Positions 21,901 to 33,043 of a stretch of DNA of 64,000 bases are shown here, one piece after another. This stretch comes from Patella vulgata (Eukaryota; Mollusca; Gastropoda; Patellidae). Numbering within the stretch: position 1 is the stretch's first letter; the number at the start of each line of letters is the position of its first letter. The translations under genes were made by a program, and so were the position numbers. Below the pieces are notes generated by a model. That model saw only the letters and a program-made list of their open reading frames with translations. It was not told the origin of the DNA and searched no databases. Location: assembly GCF_932274485.2 (NCBI RefSeq), contig NC_065882.2:80936767-81000766 (forward strand), in the 5' to 3' direction.

Positions 21901-22847
21901 CAGCGAACAACCGTGGTTGTACGGAAATAAGCAGAAAGCGGTGACAGTTGAAAATGGAGACAAATGTTTTTATTATGAACTTACACGAGAAGGACAAGAT
22001 GTTACGGATACAGAAGGAAAATGGCCATGAAAGAAAGAAAAAATCAAATGAACTGTAAATCGCTCAAATGTAGAATAGCAGTTTTAGTATTATGTTATAT
22101 GAAATAAAAATAATGATGAGGAGAGCCGAGTTATATCTAGAAGAGTTACTCACTTGGTCACCTGTCACCTACATGTAGTGCGATAACGCCGATCAATCTA
22201 AGGCGACTACTTGTTGAAATACAAGATATGTTGCCACCAAGTTTACATTTACCTGAGGACCCAAAGACTGACTTGTGGTCATTCTACTAATTACTGACCC
22301 GCATCACAGTTCTAGACGAACACCGTATTCTAGTGATCATATCGGTACCTATATTAGATTCCGACGGAAGATTAGAAATTTACTGTGCGCATAATTTGCC
22401 AGTGCCTATGACTTCCAAGAAAATTCCTTCTGATTCGAAAGCCCTATACGAGCTTGAGACCGACATTTTGGCCGTCAGCGTTCAAAGGACAAAAAACGTT
22501 TTATTAACTCGAGAAGAAGTCGATAAATGTAGCAATCTTTTAGTAGGACTTTGTCGCATACTAAGTCCGATATATCAAATAAATTTGAGTAAGCTATGCG
22601 TGGTTGCCTTATTTATGCAGAACAAAAGCAAATTGATAAATATTGCTGGGTCCTAATCAAGCCGAATTGCGTTTTACCAATGGCTGAATATGTCTCCGAT
22701 GGATTTTGCCTAGTTACTACCCAGAACGAAATTAGATTTAGCGTCATATGTCAAAATTCCAAATTTATGCATTCCTCGCTGTTTCCCCACCTATAGGTGC
22801 GGTACAATTGAACCCTTCATGCTCTGCTTCTACTGATTACTTAAGTA

Positions 22848-25533
22848 GGGGTAAGTGGGGCAGCATGGACATAGGGGTACCGTGGACCACCCTACCTTTG
22901 GGGGGAAGATAACTCTTGATATATTCTTAACCATTCCTGGTATCCAGGAAATGATGTAATAAGGCTGCCATATTGTCTACAGCACATGGTTACAACAAGA
23001 ACACTTGCAGTAAGTAAAAGTTTATTTTAAAGTCCTAATTTTTTTTCCGCGTTAATTTTTTGAGCAGTTGATAGCTCACATTGTTATCAAAGTAGCAGTC
23101 TAGTGATCCGCAAGTGCAATCTTATATGATTTTTGATTTTTTCTGTAAAATAGAGGAGTTTCTAGGCTCATCCATATTTGACCTAACCTCAATGTCAATC
23201 AGATTTTAGATATGGGGCACAATGGACCAGGGGCCGTGGGGCAGATTGGCACGGTGGTCCACAGTGCCCCATAGTGTAGAAAATGTAACTTATATGTCAT
23301 GATTTTATTATTTTACAGACAAAATGGTTAGAAAATATAAAAAGAAGACTAACCAACCAAGAACTGCAGCAGTCAATATGAAGGAAGCAGTGAAACTAGT
23401 TTTGAATGGCGCATCGTTGAGAAAAACCGCTGAAGATTGGGGGATCGCTAGAACCACCTTAAGACGCTACGTAAAGGATGCCGAGAAATCTGGAGTTGAA
23501 AATACAATTTTTCTTAAAAGTAATTCAACTCGTCAAGTTTTTACAGACCTCCAAGAAGAGCTCTTGGAATCTTATATCAAGACCGCAGCAAAACACCACC
23601 ATGGGCTGACGCGAAAGCATGGCAGCATGCTAAACAAACTAACAGAATGGGATTTGCATCAATTAGCTGGAATAGACTGGATCAATGGTTTTATGCAGCG
23701 ACACCCAACACTGTTATGTCGAAAACCAGAAGCTACAAGTCTGAGTAGAAGCACCAGTTTCAACAGAAAGAATGTTGGCGAATTCTATGACAACTTAGAG
23801 AAAATATTTACTACTTACAAATTCTCTGCAGAGGATGTGTACAATATGGATGAAACTGGTCTAACAACAGTTCATAAACCCCCTAAAGTTATTGCTGATC
23901 GGAAAACGAAACAAGTAGGGCAAGTCACATCTGCAGAGCGTGGAATTCTTACAACCATGATAGGTGTTGTTAATGCTCTCGGAAACTACTTACCTTCAAT
24001 GCTCATATTCCCCAGAGTTAATTTCAAGTCCCATATGCTAAATGGATCACCAACCGGTACAATTGGAGCTGCTAACCCATCTGGATGGACTAGCCGAGAA
24101 ATATTTGTCCAATGGCTGAATCATTTCATTGAACATACACGAGCAAGTAAAGATCGTCCCGTTCTGCTCATCTTTGACAACCATGATAGCCATATTACGA
24201 TAGAGGCGATTGATTTGGCCAAGAATAATGGTGTTGTGTTGTTAACTTTCCCACCTCACTGCAGCCATAAACTGCAACCTCTTGATGTTTCAGTTTATTC
24301 ACCTTTAAAAAGGTATTTCAATGAAGCGTGTAATGCCTGGCAACTCAGTCATCCTGGACAAACTATTACGATCTATAACATGTCTGAGCTATTAAATTCT
24401 GCATTTCCAAAAGCCTTTACACCTAGTAATATTATGTCTGGATTTCGCAGACCGGGTGTATGGCCATTCAACAAGGATGCCTTTAAAGACGATGAGTTTT
24501 TAGGCGCTTTTGTGACTGACAGACCAAACCCTGATATAACGTTAGATGATGAAACTACCACAGGGGAGTCCAGTGATGATCATGTAAATCTACCATCAAC
24601 AAGTACCGATAAGTCAAATGAAATCAGAGCTGCTTTGACGCCAGAACAAATACGTCCTTTTGTGAAAGCTGGACCTCGACGAAAAGTCACTAGGAAAAGG
24701 AAGACAACCAGTATTTTAACAGATACTCCTGTAAAAGAACAGTTGGAGAAAGAAGAAAGAGAAAGACAATTAAAGAGGGCTAAAACAACAAAGCGTAACA
24801 TCGCAAATGACAACGATTCTAGTAGCGAAGATGATCTTGAGCTAGAATTAGATGACAATAGTGACACAGACCCACCAAGTGAACCAGAATTACCACCTGA
24901 TATAACTGCCACTGACTTACAAGTTGGTTATTATGTATTAGTTAAGTTCTGCATGAAGAAAACTAAGAAATATTTTGCAGGAGTTATTACCAGTTTGAAT
25001 GCAGATGAGGCAGTTGTTACATTTTATAAAAATGTAACAGTTTTGTGAACCCTAGCATTGAAAATATAGCAACAGTGGATGTTGATGATATTGTAATGAT
25101 TCTTCCACTACCCACTTCTACTGGTGGAACAGAAAGAACCTGCAAGAAGATCATGTTCGATGTTGATTTATCGTCATACTTTTGAAGTTGACTATGTGAA
25201 GCCATGTTAGAGACTAGTCATTGTTCTACCAACCAAGTTTATTTTTTTTGCATGTGTTTGAAATAAATAGTTATAGTTCATTTTACATGTTGTTATATCT
25301 GGTCCAATGTGCCCCATAGGGCGGTCCAAAGTACCCCGTAGTTGGGGTACATTGGACCACTTTGGATCAATCTGGTTACATTAAATATTTCAACAAGTGC
25401 ACCAAAATAAATATCCCGCAATCATTCCGAAGTGAAGCCGATATATTGGTCTACATCCCAAAGGAATGATGTGTCACTGAAATGAGTAAACTTAGAATAT
25501 CTGAAAAATGGTCCACCGTGCCCCACTTACCCC
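22848..25533 (+). mobile_element. Pogo-like DNA transposon
   Basis: 2686 bp. The ends are inverted repeats GGGGTAAGTGGGGCA, with TA on both sides (22846-22847 and 25534-25535). Subterminal regions on both flanks of the gene contain repeated words of the form GGGGCAC-NN-TGGACCA (near 22855-22890, 23214-23272, 25300-25365 and 25508-25525) in both orientations. These are probable transposase-binding sites. It sits inside the env-like fossil and so is younger than it. Confidence 0.9.
23324..25048 (+). CDS. Pogo-like transposase (DD35D), C-terminal frame probably shifted
   Basis: 574 residues as read. The N terminus has a psq-type helix-turn-helix (AVKLVLNGASLRKTAEDWGI, TTLRRYVK). A CENP-B-like second DNA-binding part follows (GIDWINGFMQRHP). 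The DDE_1 core has D176 (NMDETGL), D285 (IFDNHDSH) and D321 (LQPLDVSVY), with 35 residues between the last two. The tail is basic, then acidic, and ends in a small chromo/tudor-like stretch (DLQVGYYVLVKF). The frame stops at 25048, but the next frame stays open and family-like to 25185 (DVDDIVMILPLP, FDVDLSSYF). One A lost from the A-run at 25028-25032 would explain this, so the last 50 or so residues are out of frame. The catalytic core is intact. Confidence 0.9.
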   Translation: MVRKYKKKTNQPRTAAVNMKEAVKLVLNGASLRKTAEDWGIARTTLRRYVKDAEKSGVENTIFLKSNSTRQVFTDLQEELLESYIKTAAKHHHGLTRKHGSMLNKLTEWDLHQLAGIDWINGFMQRHPTLLCRKPEATSLSRSTSFNRKNVGEFYDNLEKIFTTYKFSAEDVYNMDETGLTTVHKPPKVIADRKTKQVGQVTSAERGILTTMIGVVNALGNYLPSMLIFPRVNFKSHMLNGSPTGTIGAANPSGWTSREIFVQWLNHFIEHTRASKDRPVLLIFDNHDSHITIEAIDLAKNNGVVLLTFPPHCSHKLQPLDVSVYSPLKRYFNEACNAWQLSHPGQTITIYNMSELLNSAFPKAFTPSNIMSGFRRPGVWPFNKDAFKDDEFLGAFVTDRPNPDITLDDETTTGESSDDHVNLPSTSTDKSNEIRAALTPEQIRPFVKAGPRRKVTRKRKTTSILTDTPVKEQLEKEERERQLKRAKTTKRNIANDNDSSSEDDLELELDDNSDTDPPSEPELPPDITATDLQVGYYVLVKFCMKKTKKYFAGVITSLNADEAVVTFYKNVTVL

Positions 25534-26102
25534 TATGCCTTCCTTTTTATCAAAACAAATCTATTTTGATAAACCCTCTTTCGACTGGATAATTAACACG
25601 TTTAATGTGTCTATGGAAAAATTATGGGCACCTATCCAAACCACGCTTCAAAACTATACCCTAGAAAAATTTACCCAGGAAATTGCATGGGCTTAAAACT
25701 ATCCCTATGTCTCATTTACTGTAAGAACTAAATAACCTTAAATCCAGTAAACCTGAGAAAAAACAGCTTAATTGGCGACATTATGCCATTGGGGCCGGTA
25801 TCATCTTTATAGTTATCGTAGTCTTGGCCTAATGTTTCCATTATTCCAAAATTGGTAGAAAAATTAGAAAAGCCTTATCTGTCAAGTTTAATAAGTCAAA
25901 TGATTTACCCCAAAATATTCCACGTCACCCTCCTACAGACAATATCATGCTCGTAGAAAGAGAAAGCCACTCTACGTCACCAACAGCTCCTCTGTTGGAT
26001 CAGCCAGATAGACTATCCGAATATCTTACGGGAACCTACAGAACAAAGCAGCGTCAGACTTACCATGAAGCTGTCAGATTATCACAGCAAAGCACCCACT
26101 GA

Positions 26103-26281
26103 GAACGAATCTAAAGTGTACAAGACGGGCTGGAAAAAAGATAACATCTATGGTAGAACCATGGCGGATGTGCCTTGAACAACAGTGGTTGCGGACTATT
26201 GACACGAAACAAAATCACGCTGCAAGGAGACGATGTTTGCTCTGTACCACCAAAAGACAAGTTACATGTACTTCAACCTTC
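26103..26281 (+). other. Junction sequence with a duplicated exon-like piece
   Basis: Contains a 60-70-bp match to 14995-15060 (reading CSVPPKDK) before the next repeat block. No complete gene. Confidence 0.4.
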
Positions 26282-26870
26282 TATAACTTTGTTCTAGAAA
26301 TAAAGAGATCCTTGGAAAAGAAGTCAGAAGATTCTAAATCGTTACAGGTACTTTATAGAATGCTTAAAGGATGTCTATATAAAAATTTAACCAATCCACG
26401 TTTTAATGTAGAAATCAGATAACTATTAACATAGACTGGGAAATGTTGGTCGAGTTGTATGCCATTGGTTTTTGACTAAAATGTCTCAGGTTGGGATCAT
26501 GGCAAGGGGCTGGAAGAACATTAGGGATTTAACTGTGACTGCCACGGATCAAAGGGTTGGAGTGAAAGTTTGTGAAAGATCCCTTGAGGTAAAGTATATA
26601 TATATAAAAAAACAAAATGTAGCCCATGCCAAATTGAGTTTTTTTTTTTTTTTTTTTTTTTAGATAAATAAAAATACCTAAGACAATGTGGTGTAGTAGG
26701 AGCCAAATACCTGACACAAGAATCAATCACATTGTCATGGCAACCAACAACATGGAGGATCAACTAAATATTTATTAATCCTTGATGATATGTATATATA
26801 AAAAACAAAATGTATTTTATGTTGTAAAAAATGCTGAATTCTAGGGATTTTTTGAGATAAAAAAAGAAAC
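26282..26870 (+). repeat. LTR-element-associated repeat block, copy C
   Basis: Same block as 15776-16450 and 18327-18970, with a T-run at 26640-26662 and the 'cacattgtcatggcaacc' landmark near 26729. Confidence 0.5.
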
Positions 26871-27511
26871 CAAGCATGAACATAATCTCGTCCATGACAA
26901 ACTTGAGACAACGTAAGGATGTAAACATCAAAGAGTTTTCAGGTAACCAGTCAACTGAGCACAGATAATAGGTATACTATGAATTGTGGAGAAAATGCGC
27001 GGTATCCTTGTCAACGCAGACGATAATAGTATGCGTATTTTGGCACTGCAAACTTTAACTTGAACCGTGGCAGACTATACATTAAGACACATTAAAAGAT
27101 ACCCCCAATATACGTGGAATGCGTTAAAAACAATTTTAAAGGATAGATTTAGCGACATGGCAGACACCCAATTTGCATTATTAAAATTAAAAAAAATTAA
27201 GACAAGGTTACGGTAAGACTCTGCAAAAGTTTGCAGATAGAATTATATCGGTCGCGGAAGAAGCTTATACCACTGACGAAATGGCTAATCCGCTGATTCA
27301 AAAGTCATTAATCAATATTTTTTATTAATGGATTAAAAGTGGACCGCATAGCGAGGAAACTCGTCTCGGTTCATTCGAATACATTAGACGACAAGGTCCA
27401 TATCGCCGCATATGAACAAAAACCGGCTCATTGAGATAGTGGAGATCATGAACTGGTTGACTTAAACCATATCGCGTCACTCTTAATCTTAAAGAAACCA
27501 TTCAAGAACAG

Positions 27512-27667
27512 GGGCCTGTTTCACGACATGTTAACTAAGATCAAATCCAAATTTTAGTAATTTGATTGGATAATATTAAATTGATTTTAGTGCTTAGCCA
27601 ATCAAAACTGAAGTATTTACTAAAATTTGGATTTTATCTTTAGTTAAGATTTTGAGAAACTGGGCCC
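27512..27667. mobile_element. Hairpin MITE, GGGCC family, copy 1
   Basis: Left GGGCCTGTTTCACGACATGT..., right end the inverse (GGGCCCAGTTTCTCAAAATC when reverse complemented); the arms pair over most of the 156 bp (TTAACTAAGAT and AAATTTTAGTAA against their complements). CAG occurs at both junctions, a likely 3-bp duplication. Confidence 0.65.
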
Positions 27668-27800
27668 AGATTGAGAGTATGTTAGAAGCAGACATAATTA
27701 GATCTTCCGAAAGCCCTTATTCACCTCCAATTTTTTTGATTCCCTAACCGGATAAAACGTATTGATTCTGTATTGATTATATGAAACTTAACCAACAACT

Positions 27801-28346
27801 GTGACAAAATGCTTACCCTCTTCCTCATATGGAGGACGTCATTTACTCATGGGGGGGGGGGGGGGATCTAAATGCTTCACATGCTTGGATTTTATGAGTG
27901 GTTATTGGCAAATTTCACTCGACGAGTCCTCAAAATCTAAAACAGCCTTTACTTCTTTCATGGGCCTCTATGAATTCAATCGCCTCCCATTCGGCATTTC
28001 TACAGCTTCTTCAATTTTTCAACACATGATGGATAAATTGATGAAAGGATGTTTACACAAGTTTTTCGAGGTATTTTTGGACGACATCATTATCCATTCC
28101 AAAACATTTCTTGAACATCTAAAACACATAACAGAAGTATTCAGATGCTTAAAGGCAGCTGGATTAAAGCTTAAACCTTCAAAATGTGAATTTTTTAAAC
28201 CATCAGTTAAGTATTTAGGACACATCATTTCTAAAGACGGCATTCAACCTGATTCTGCAAAAGCAGAAGTTATCAAAAATCTAAAAGCACCTACAAAGTT
28301 GAAGGAAGTTCGTTTTTACTGTGTTAGTCTTACAAAACCAAAATGA
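27801..28346 (+). pseudogene. Ty3/Gypsy reverse transcriptase fragment (fossil)
   Basis: Contains FTCLDFMSGYWQISL, RLPFGISTASSIFQ, VFLDDIIIHS and VKYLGHIIS, which are RT palm motifs of Ty3/Gypsy elements. It is only a fragment of pol and stands in a broken element. Confidence 0.85.
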
Positions 28347-29095
28347 AGTCTGAATACCATAAATAATCACAAGTGAAAGCAGAGAAGAACCTGGGAGGAA
28401 TTAACAGACAATTTGTTACATAATCTGTGTGTTACAACCACGATACAACACTCTCTCTATAGAGTTGTGGAGAAAATACAGGCAAACATTGCAGAAACAG
28501 GAATTTATGAAGAGGCGTCCAGTCAAGAGGCAACCCTGCAGCGATAGAGCGCACAGGGATGGATCATTCCTGCCTGCGGAATGTAGTCGACCCGGGCCTC
28601 CATACCAAGGAATAAATTTGTTGTTCATGCTCAGTTGCATGGCCTCACTGCGAAAACAATTTTTGTAAAATAGACGTACATATTTAGTCTAACTCGATGT
28701 CAGTCAAACCATTGTCCAACCGGCCGTGGAAACGCCGTAAATGTAGTCTACCAGGACAGCAGTGTTAATGCCATAGAAAATAGGGAAGGCCAGTATTCTT
28801 GTTGGAACTGTGGCGAGGCCGGCCACTGAATGAATACAGTGCTAGCTTTAACCAAATAATGTTCTTTGTTTTTTGTTTATGTCTTTTTTATGGATTAATG
28901 TGTTGTGATTGTTGTAATTTTACATTAGTTGTACTTATTTTAAGCACCCGAGACCAGCTGGCTGAGTTGAATTGTCAGGGCTATATAAATAATTATTTTA
29001 ATGTAGGAAATGCCACCAACCGGGACACCGAATGAGTGCATGTCCATAAAAGGCGTTGATGTGGTAAACATACGGAAACCCAGTATACATGCTGG

Positions 29096-29260
29096 AACCA
29101 AGATAATGTGGAGTTATTTGCTACCTTAGTAATAAGAGCTGAATACCAGACACAAGGATCAATCACATTGTCATGGCAACCAACAACATGGAGGTTTAAC
29201 TAAATATTTATTTATCCTTGATGATATGTATATATAAAACAATGTATTTTATGTTGTAAA
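29096..29260 (+). repeat. LTR-element-associated repeat block, copy D (short)
   Basis: Carries the 'cacattgtcatggcaacc' and 'gatgatatgtatatata' landmarks of the other copies. Confidence 0.45.
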
Positions 29261-29815
29261 AAAAGCTGAATGTGGAATGAAATGAAGGTTGAATTAAGTT
29301 CTTCATTTGACGAGACGTCTGATCCCATGGACATTATTTTTTCTAAAAGATGAGAACGTCCAGCAATTCTCGGGACAGAATTCTGGCTACCGCGCATTTG
29401 GTGTACGAAGATGTTAACAACCTTGATATTGAGGCTCATATGGGGCTAACTGTCGTATTGTCTCCCTTTAGTCGTATTATCTCCCTTTAATTACGTATTA
29501 TAAAAAGAAGTAAAATAAATGATGATTTGTTGATTTGTTTGTGCTAACATTTACAGATGCGATAGCTGAAAAACAGCTATACTACGAGCTGTAGAAAGTG
29601 CCAGCCTACCCTCATTAATCGCGACACAGAATGAAGATGTCATGAAGCGCTACAAAACGTGCTTGGGATAATGTAGCTTGAAAGCAGTCTGTTTTGGAGG
29701 TATTGAGGGTAAAAAAGGCAAAAATGAGGATTAACAAATACGCTGATTTATTACAGCACGGTGCTGAAGTTAACATGCTGATCAATGATCACAATAAAAA
29801 AAAGAGAGAGAGATA
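29261..29815. other. Unassigned sequence within the retroelement graveyard
   Basis: No supported gene; short gag-like open stretches only. Confidence 0.35.
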
Positions 29816-29816
29816 G

Positions 29817-29847
<31 letters not shown>

Positions 29848-29850
29848 TAG
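29816..29850. repeat. AT/GA microsatellite
   Basis: A run of (AT)n flanked by GAGAGA tracts at the tail of the reversed SINE-1 that follows. Confidence 0.7.
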
Positions 29851-30072
29851 AGTCATTTTGGGACTAACATGGTTTTATTTTATAGGGGTCTTTAGCCGTG
29901 GGAGGAAACCGAAGGACCCTGAGAAAACCCATTAGGTTGGACAGGCGACCCTACTCATTGTCACGTACAACCGACCGAGGATTCGAAACCAGTAACCAAG
30001 CCAGTTGACTAAATGACAGGCCTTATGATACAGTGTACACGTGCTAACCATTCGGCCATCCAACCCCCCACA
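29851..30072 (-). mobile_element. SINE-1 copy
   Basis: Reverse-oriented SINE-1; the head (ccatccaacccccc, read on the other strand as GGGGGGTTGGATGGCCGAATGG) is at 30070, with a B-box-like GGTTTCGAATCC inside. Confidence 0.75.
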
Positions 30073-30164
30073 ATAAAAAGAGGGCTTTAAGAAAACTAAT
30101 GTTGTTTTAAAAAGGGATTTATAAACAAATGGGGTATAAACAGGACCCAGTAATTCACTTGGGG

Positions 30165-30273
30165 GCCTCATTCACAGAAACTTAAAACTAAATATTTAGG
30201 ACTTTTCATCCAATGAAATAGTTTCATTCTTAAAATATTTTAGTTCAAGTTTTCGTGAATTATGCCCCTGGTT
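30165..30273. mobile_element. Hairpin MITE, GGGCC family, copy 2 (short)
   Basis: GGGGCCTCATTCACAGAAACTT at the left pairs with AAGTTTTCGTGAATTATGCCCC at the right; the arms continue through 'ctaaatattt'. About 109 bp. Confidence 0.6.
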
Positions 30274-30494
30274 GCCAAATAACACATCAAGAAGAGAATT
30301 CTATATTATCTAGATATCGATTTACTAGCCAATTCTGCTGGGAGCACTTCTAGAAATACATGAAGGCCTACAGAGCACTGCATTATCTAGAAATACATGT
30401 ACTAGCCAACTGCAGGGAGCAGTACTTAATTACCTAGACACACTTGGCAAACATAGGGATGTCTTAGCACTGCATGTAAAGAAATATACTGCTA

Positions 30495-30836
30495 TATTAA
30501 ATCAGTTGGATATGCAACATTACATTTGATCGGCTGGATGTGCAACACTACCTTTTTTTGACTGGATGTGCAACACTACCTTTTATTGGCTGGATGTTCA
30601 ACACTACCTTTTATTGGCTGGATGTGCAACACTAACTTTGATCGGCTGGATGTCCAACACTACCTTTTATCGGCTGGATGTCCAACACTACTTTTTATCG
30701 ACTGGACGTCCAACACTACTTTTTATCAGCTGGACGTCCAACACTACCTTTTATTGGCTGGATGTTCAATACTACCTTTTATCGGTTGGATGTCCAACAC
30801 TACTTTTTATCGGCTGGATGTCCAACACTACTTTGT
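30495..30836 (+). repeat. 28-bp minisatellite
   Basis: About twelve units of GGCTGGATGTCCAACACTAC plus CTTTTTAT-like sequence, with single-base variants. All three forward frames stay open across it because of the repeat composition; this is not a gene. Confidence 0.9.
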
Positions 30837-31094
30837 TTTGTTTTATTTTGTAGAAACAGAGGTTTCACATTTTCTTAATAGAGGTAAAACTGTTAGAGAA
30901 GTAGAGGAGAAGGCTATAAAATAACAATCTACAATAATTGAAATATTTTTTCTTTCTTTTTTTTTTGTGAGATGTGGGCGGGAAAAGACATCAGATATTT
31001 TCCAAGATGTTCCTTTCGAACCTAAAGCAATAAAAATCAGGGGTATTCAAACGTGGTGTACAATATAGACTTGAGGAGAATCTGAGAAACTAAA

Positions 31095-31359
31095 AGAGAG
31101 AGAGAAATGGGGTTTAACGTCCGCTCGACACAAACTAGGTCATTTCGGGACTAACACATGGTTTAATTTTATTTACATAATTCGCTTGCGCGTAGGGGTC
31201 TTTAGCAGTGGGAGGAAACCGGAGAAAACCCACGAGGTTGGACAGGCGACCCTACTCCTTGCCACGTACAACCGGGGATTCGAAACCACGCCAGTCGACT
31301 CAATGACAGACTTTATGATACAGCGCGCGCACGCTAACCATTCAGCCATCCAACCCCCC
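31095..31359 (-). mobile_element. SINE-1, full length with target duplication
   Basis: 265 bp. On the minus strand it begins GGGGGGTTGGATGGCTGAATGG (an A-box-like TGGCTGAATGG), has a B-box-like TTTCGAATCCC and ends in GGACGTTAAACCCC plus a (CT)n tail. The 12-bp TGAGAAACTAAA flanks both sides (31083-31094 and 31360-31371). It is a tRNA-derived SINE, with a head resembling tRNA-Leu/Ser, retrotransposed through a target-primed event. Confidence 0.92.
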
Positions 31360-31641
31360 TGAGAAACTAAAAAAACTTGGCAATGTAATCTTGTTCATGT
31401 TTTGATATGTATATATAACCCTTTTCATGTTAATTATTGTATTATTATTATGTTATTATTCAATGAATTTTGAATATGATTATCGTATTTATATTTTACA
31501 ATATACATATGTACATGTATAGTAGGTATATTATTGACTTATGATAGCAATATATTCTAAAAACATTCCGTGAACTAGTTTGCCTAGGTATTCAGTATAT
31601 CAGTAATTATTAATTAGCTTTCAGCCCAAAACAAGAAACAG

Positions 31642-31805
31642 GGCCCTTATTCACGAAAACTTAAACTAAGTTACAACCGAAATTTTAAGAAATACTGCAA
31701 CTTCATTGGATATATGCAAATTGATTTTACTGGTCAGCCAATTGAATTGCAGTATTTCTTAAAATTTCGATTGTATCTTAGTTTAAGTTTTCGTGAATAA
31801 GGGCC
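31642..31805. mobile_element. Hairpin MITE, GGGCC family, copy 3
   Basis: 164 bp. GGCCCTTATTCACGAAAACT at the left and its complement at the right; the arms pair for over 60 bp. CAG at 31639-31641 and 31806-31808. The homologous site near 20190-20215 lacks it, so it is a later insertion. Confidence 0.8.
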
Positions 31806-33043
31806 CAGGATTGTTACATTAAATTGTCACGTGATATGAATCAGGGACATGAAATTGTTTAACTGTATTAGGCCAGACCAATTTATTCTCTTGTTTTACG
31901 GATCCGCCGACCTGAATTTCTAGAACCCGCCCAAAAAAAAAAAACATAATTGTGTCCGATGAAAAAAAAAATCAACCTTCAATCCCCGATTAAAAAAAAA
32001 AATCGTCTTCTGGACTTCTAAAACTGACGAAATTTAGTAACAGTAAAAGTAATGAAAATGGTAGTGCACGCAATATTGTCAATAGGAATAGCAGCTAGCT
32101 TGTAGTAGCGACATCATGTTGCAAAAAATTCGGATTTGGGCGACATTCGGGAATTTACCGCCACTTCAAGATTCTTGCCGAAAATATATTATTTATTGAA
32201 TCCGTTTGCTTATTACCCGACAAGCCGATGTCAGGTAATAATTATTCATGTTTCCGGGCCAAGACTTGAGAACACCGGCTCACTTGATGAGAAGTCATGG
32301 CCCCGAACATGTATAATTAACACATGTGATAATGTAACGAAGTCAATGATTGGATTAGCTATATCAGTTAGCCAATGAAATACGTGGTAGCTTATAAAAA
32401 AAAATGAAAGTTGCGTCGTATGTTTTACGAACGTGAGGATGGTGAGCCGTTATTTATTTTATTGGTGTTAATTATTCTGTGATCGTCATAGAAGGGTGCT
32501 AATTTTATTGGTCAGATAATTAATCAGTGTTGGACATGTGAGCTTACATAATATTGTCAAAACACGTAAGTTGAGTTTATGTTAAATAAAATACCGACCG
32601 AAATCCCGATTTTCAGATGCGACATCATGATCATGTCGGTCCGTATAGCGACATGAACCGTGTTATAGCGATTTCTGCTCCTGATTCGCCCATTAGCGGG
32701 ACCCCTTAGCAGAATAATATCGACGACCCAAATCTCGAACGAAAGTATTCACATAAACGCTGCCTCCATAAACCTTGACAATGCCAGCCTCGCTCGTCCA
32801 AACGCTACGTCTACTCTACTAATGTATTTGGTGACATCCCGTGACCATTCGGTTCTTTCCGTAGAATACCGGTCCAGTTTTCACCTAGCCAATCGTGTGC
32901 ATTCTTTTATTAATCCTACTTATAACCAGCCAATGAAATATGTTTTCACTTCCTCTTTGGCCAATAAATTCGCCATGATGGTTCAATACGACTAATCTAG
33001 GCGTGTTGTTGGTGACATTTGATTTCGCCTTTCAAGCCCCACA

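Larger units (their letters stand above)
19060..26102 (+). mobile_element. LTR-retroelement fossil with an env-like region, split by a pogo transposon
   Basis: LTR-like 3' ends (about 19070-19200 and 19490-19685) are followed by a primer-binding-like TGGTGCCGTGACC at 19688-19700 and a leader. Gag and pol are absent here. From about 20500 there are envelope-like remnants, interrupted at 22846 by the pogo element. It is broken, with multiple breaks, and old: it is clearly diverged from the related piece at 31.4-38.3 kb. Family: LTR element with an env-like gene, BEL/Pao or Gypsy-like, not settled. Confidence 0.55.
20500..26102 (+). pseudogene. Env-like gene remnant (fossil)
   Basis: A splice-acceptor-like TTATTATAG precedes a signal-peptide-like start; ectodomain-like pieces lie at about 20636-20857, 21269-21583 and 22333-22798, and membrane-span and tail-like sequence at about 25536-26102. 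The style resembles env-like proteins of LTR elements in marine invertebrates. It is a broken fossil, with a DNA transposon sitting in it. Confidence 0.5.
26990..29100 (+). mobile_element. Ty3/Gypsy gag-pol fossil
   Basis: Gag-like remnants at about 27000-27480, a reverse-transcriptase fragment at 27801-28346, and CCHC zinc-knuckle-like remnants (CWNCGEAGH) near 28800-29040 that lie out of the usual order, so at least two copies or a rearrangement are involved. Broken, with many breaks. A hairpin MITE (27512-27667) sits inside it. Confidence 0.65.

Noticed and set aside
30566-30924. Three overlapping plus-strand open frames of 66-118 codons
   Set aside because: They all run along the 28-bp minisatellite, which lacks stops in all frames; no protein motif.
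31335-31359. A functional tRNA gene at the SINE-1 head
   Set aside because: A- and B-box-like words are present but the acceptor stem and 3' half of a tRNA are missing; it is a SINE promoter.
32136-32378. 80-codon frame inside the 5.9-kb transposon, upstream of the main gene
   Set aside because: No similarity to anything recognised and no clear start context; treated as promoter or leader region.
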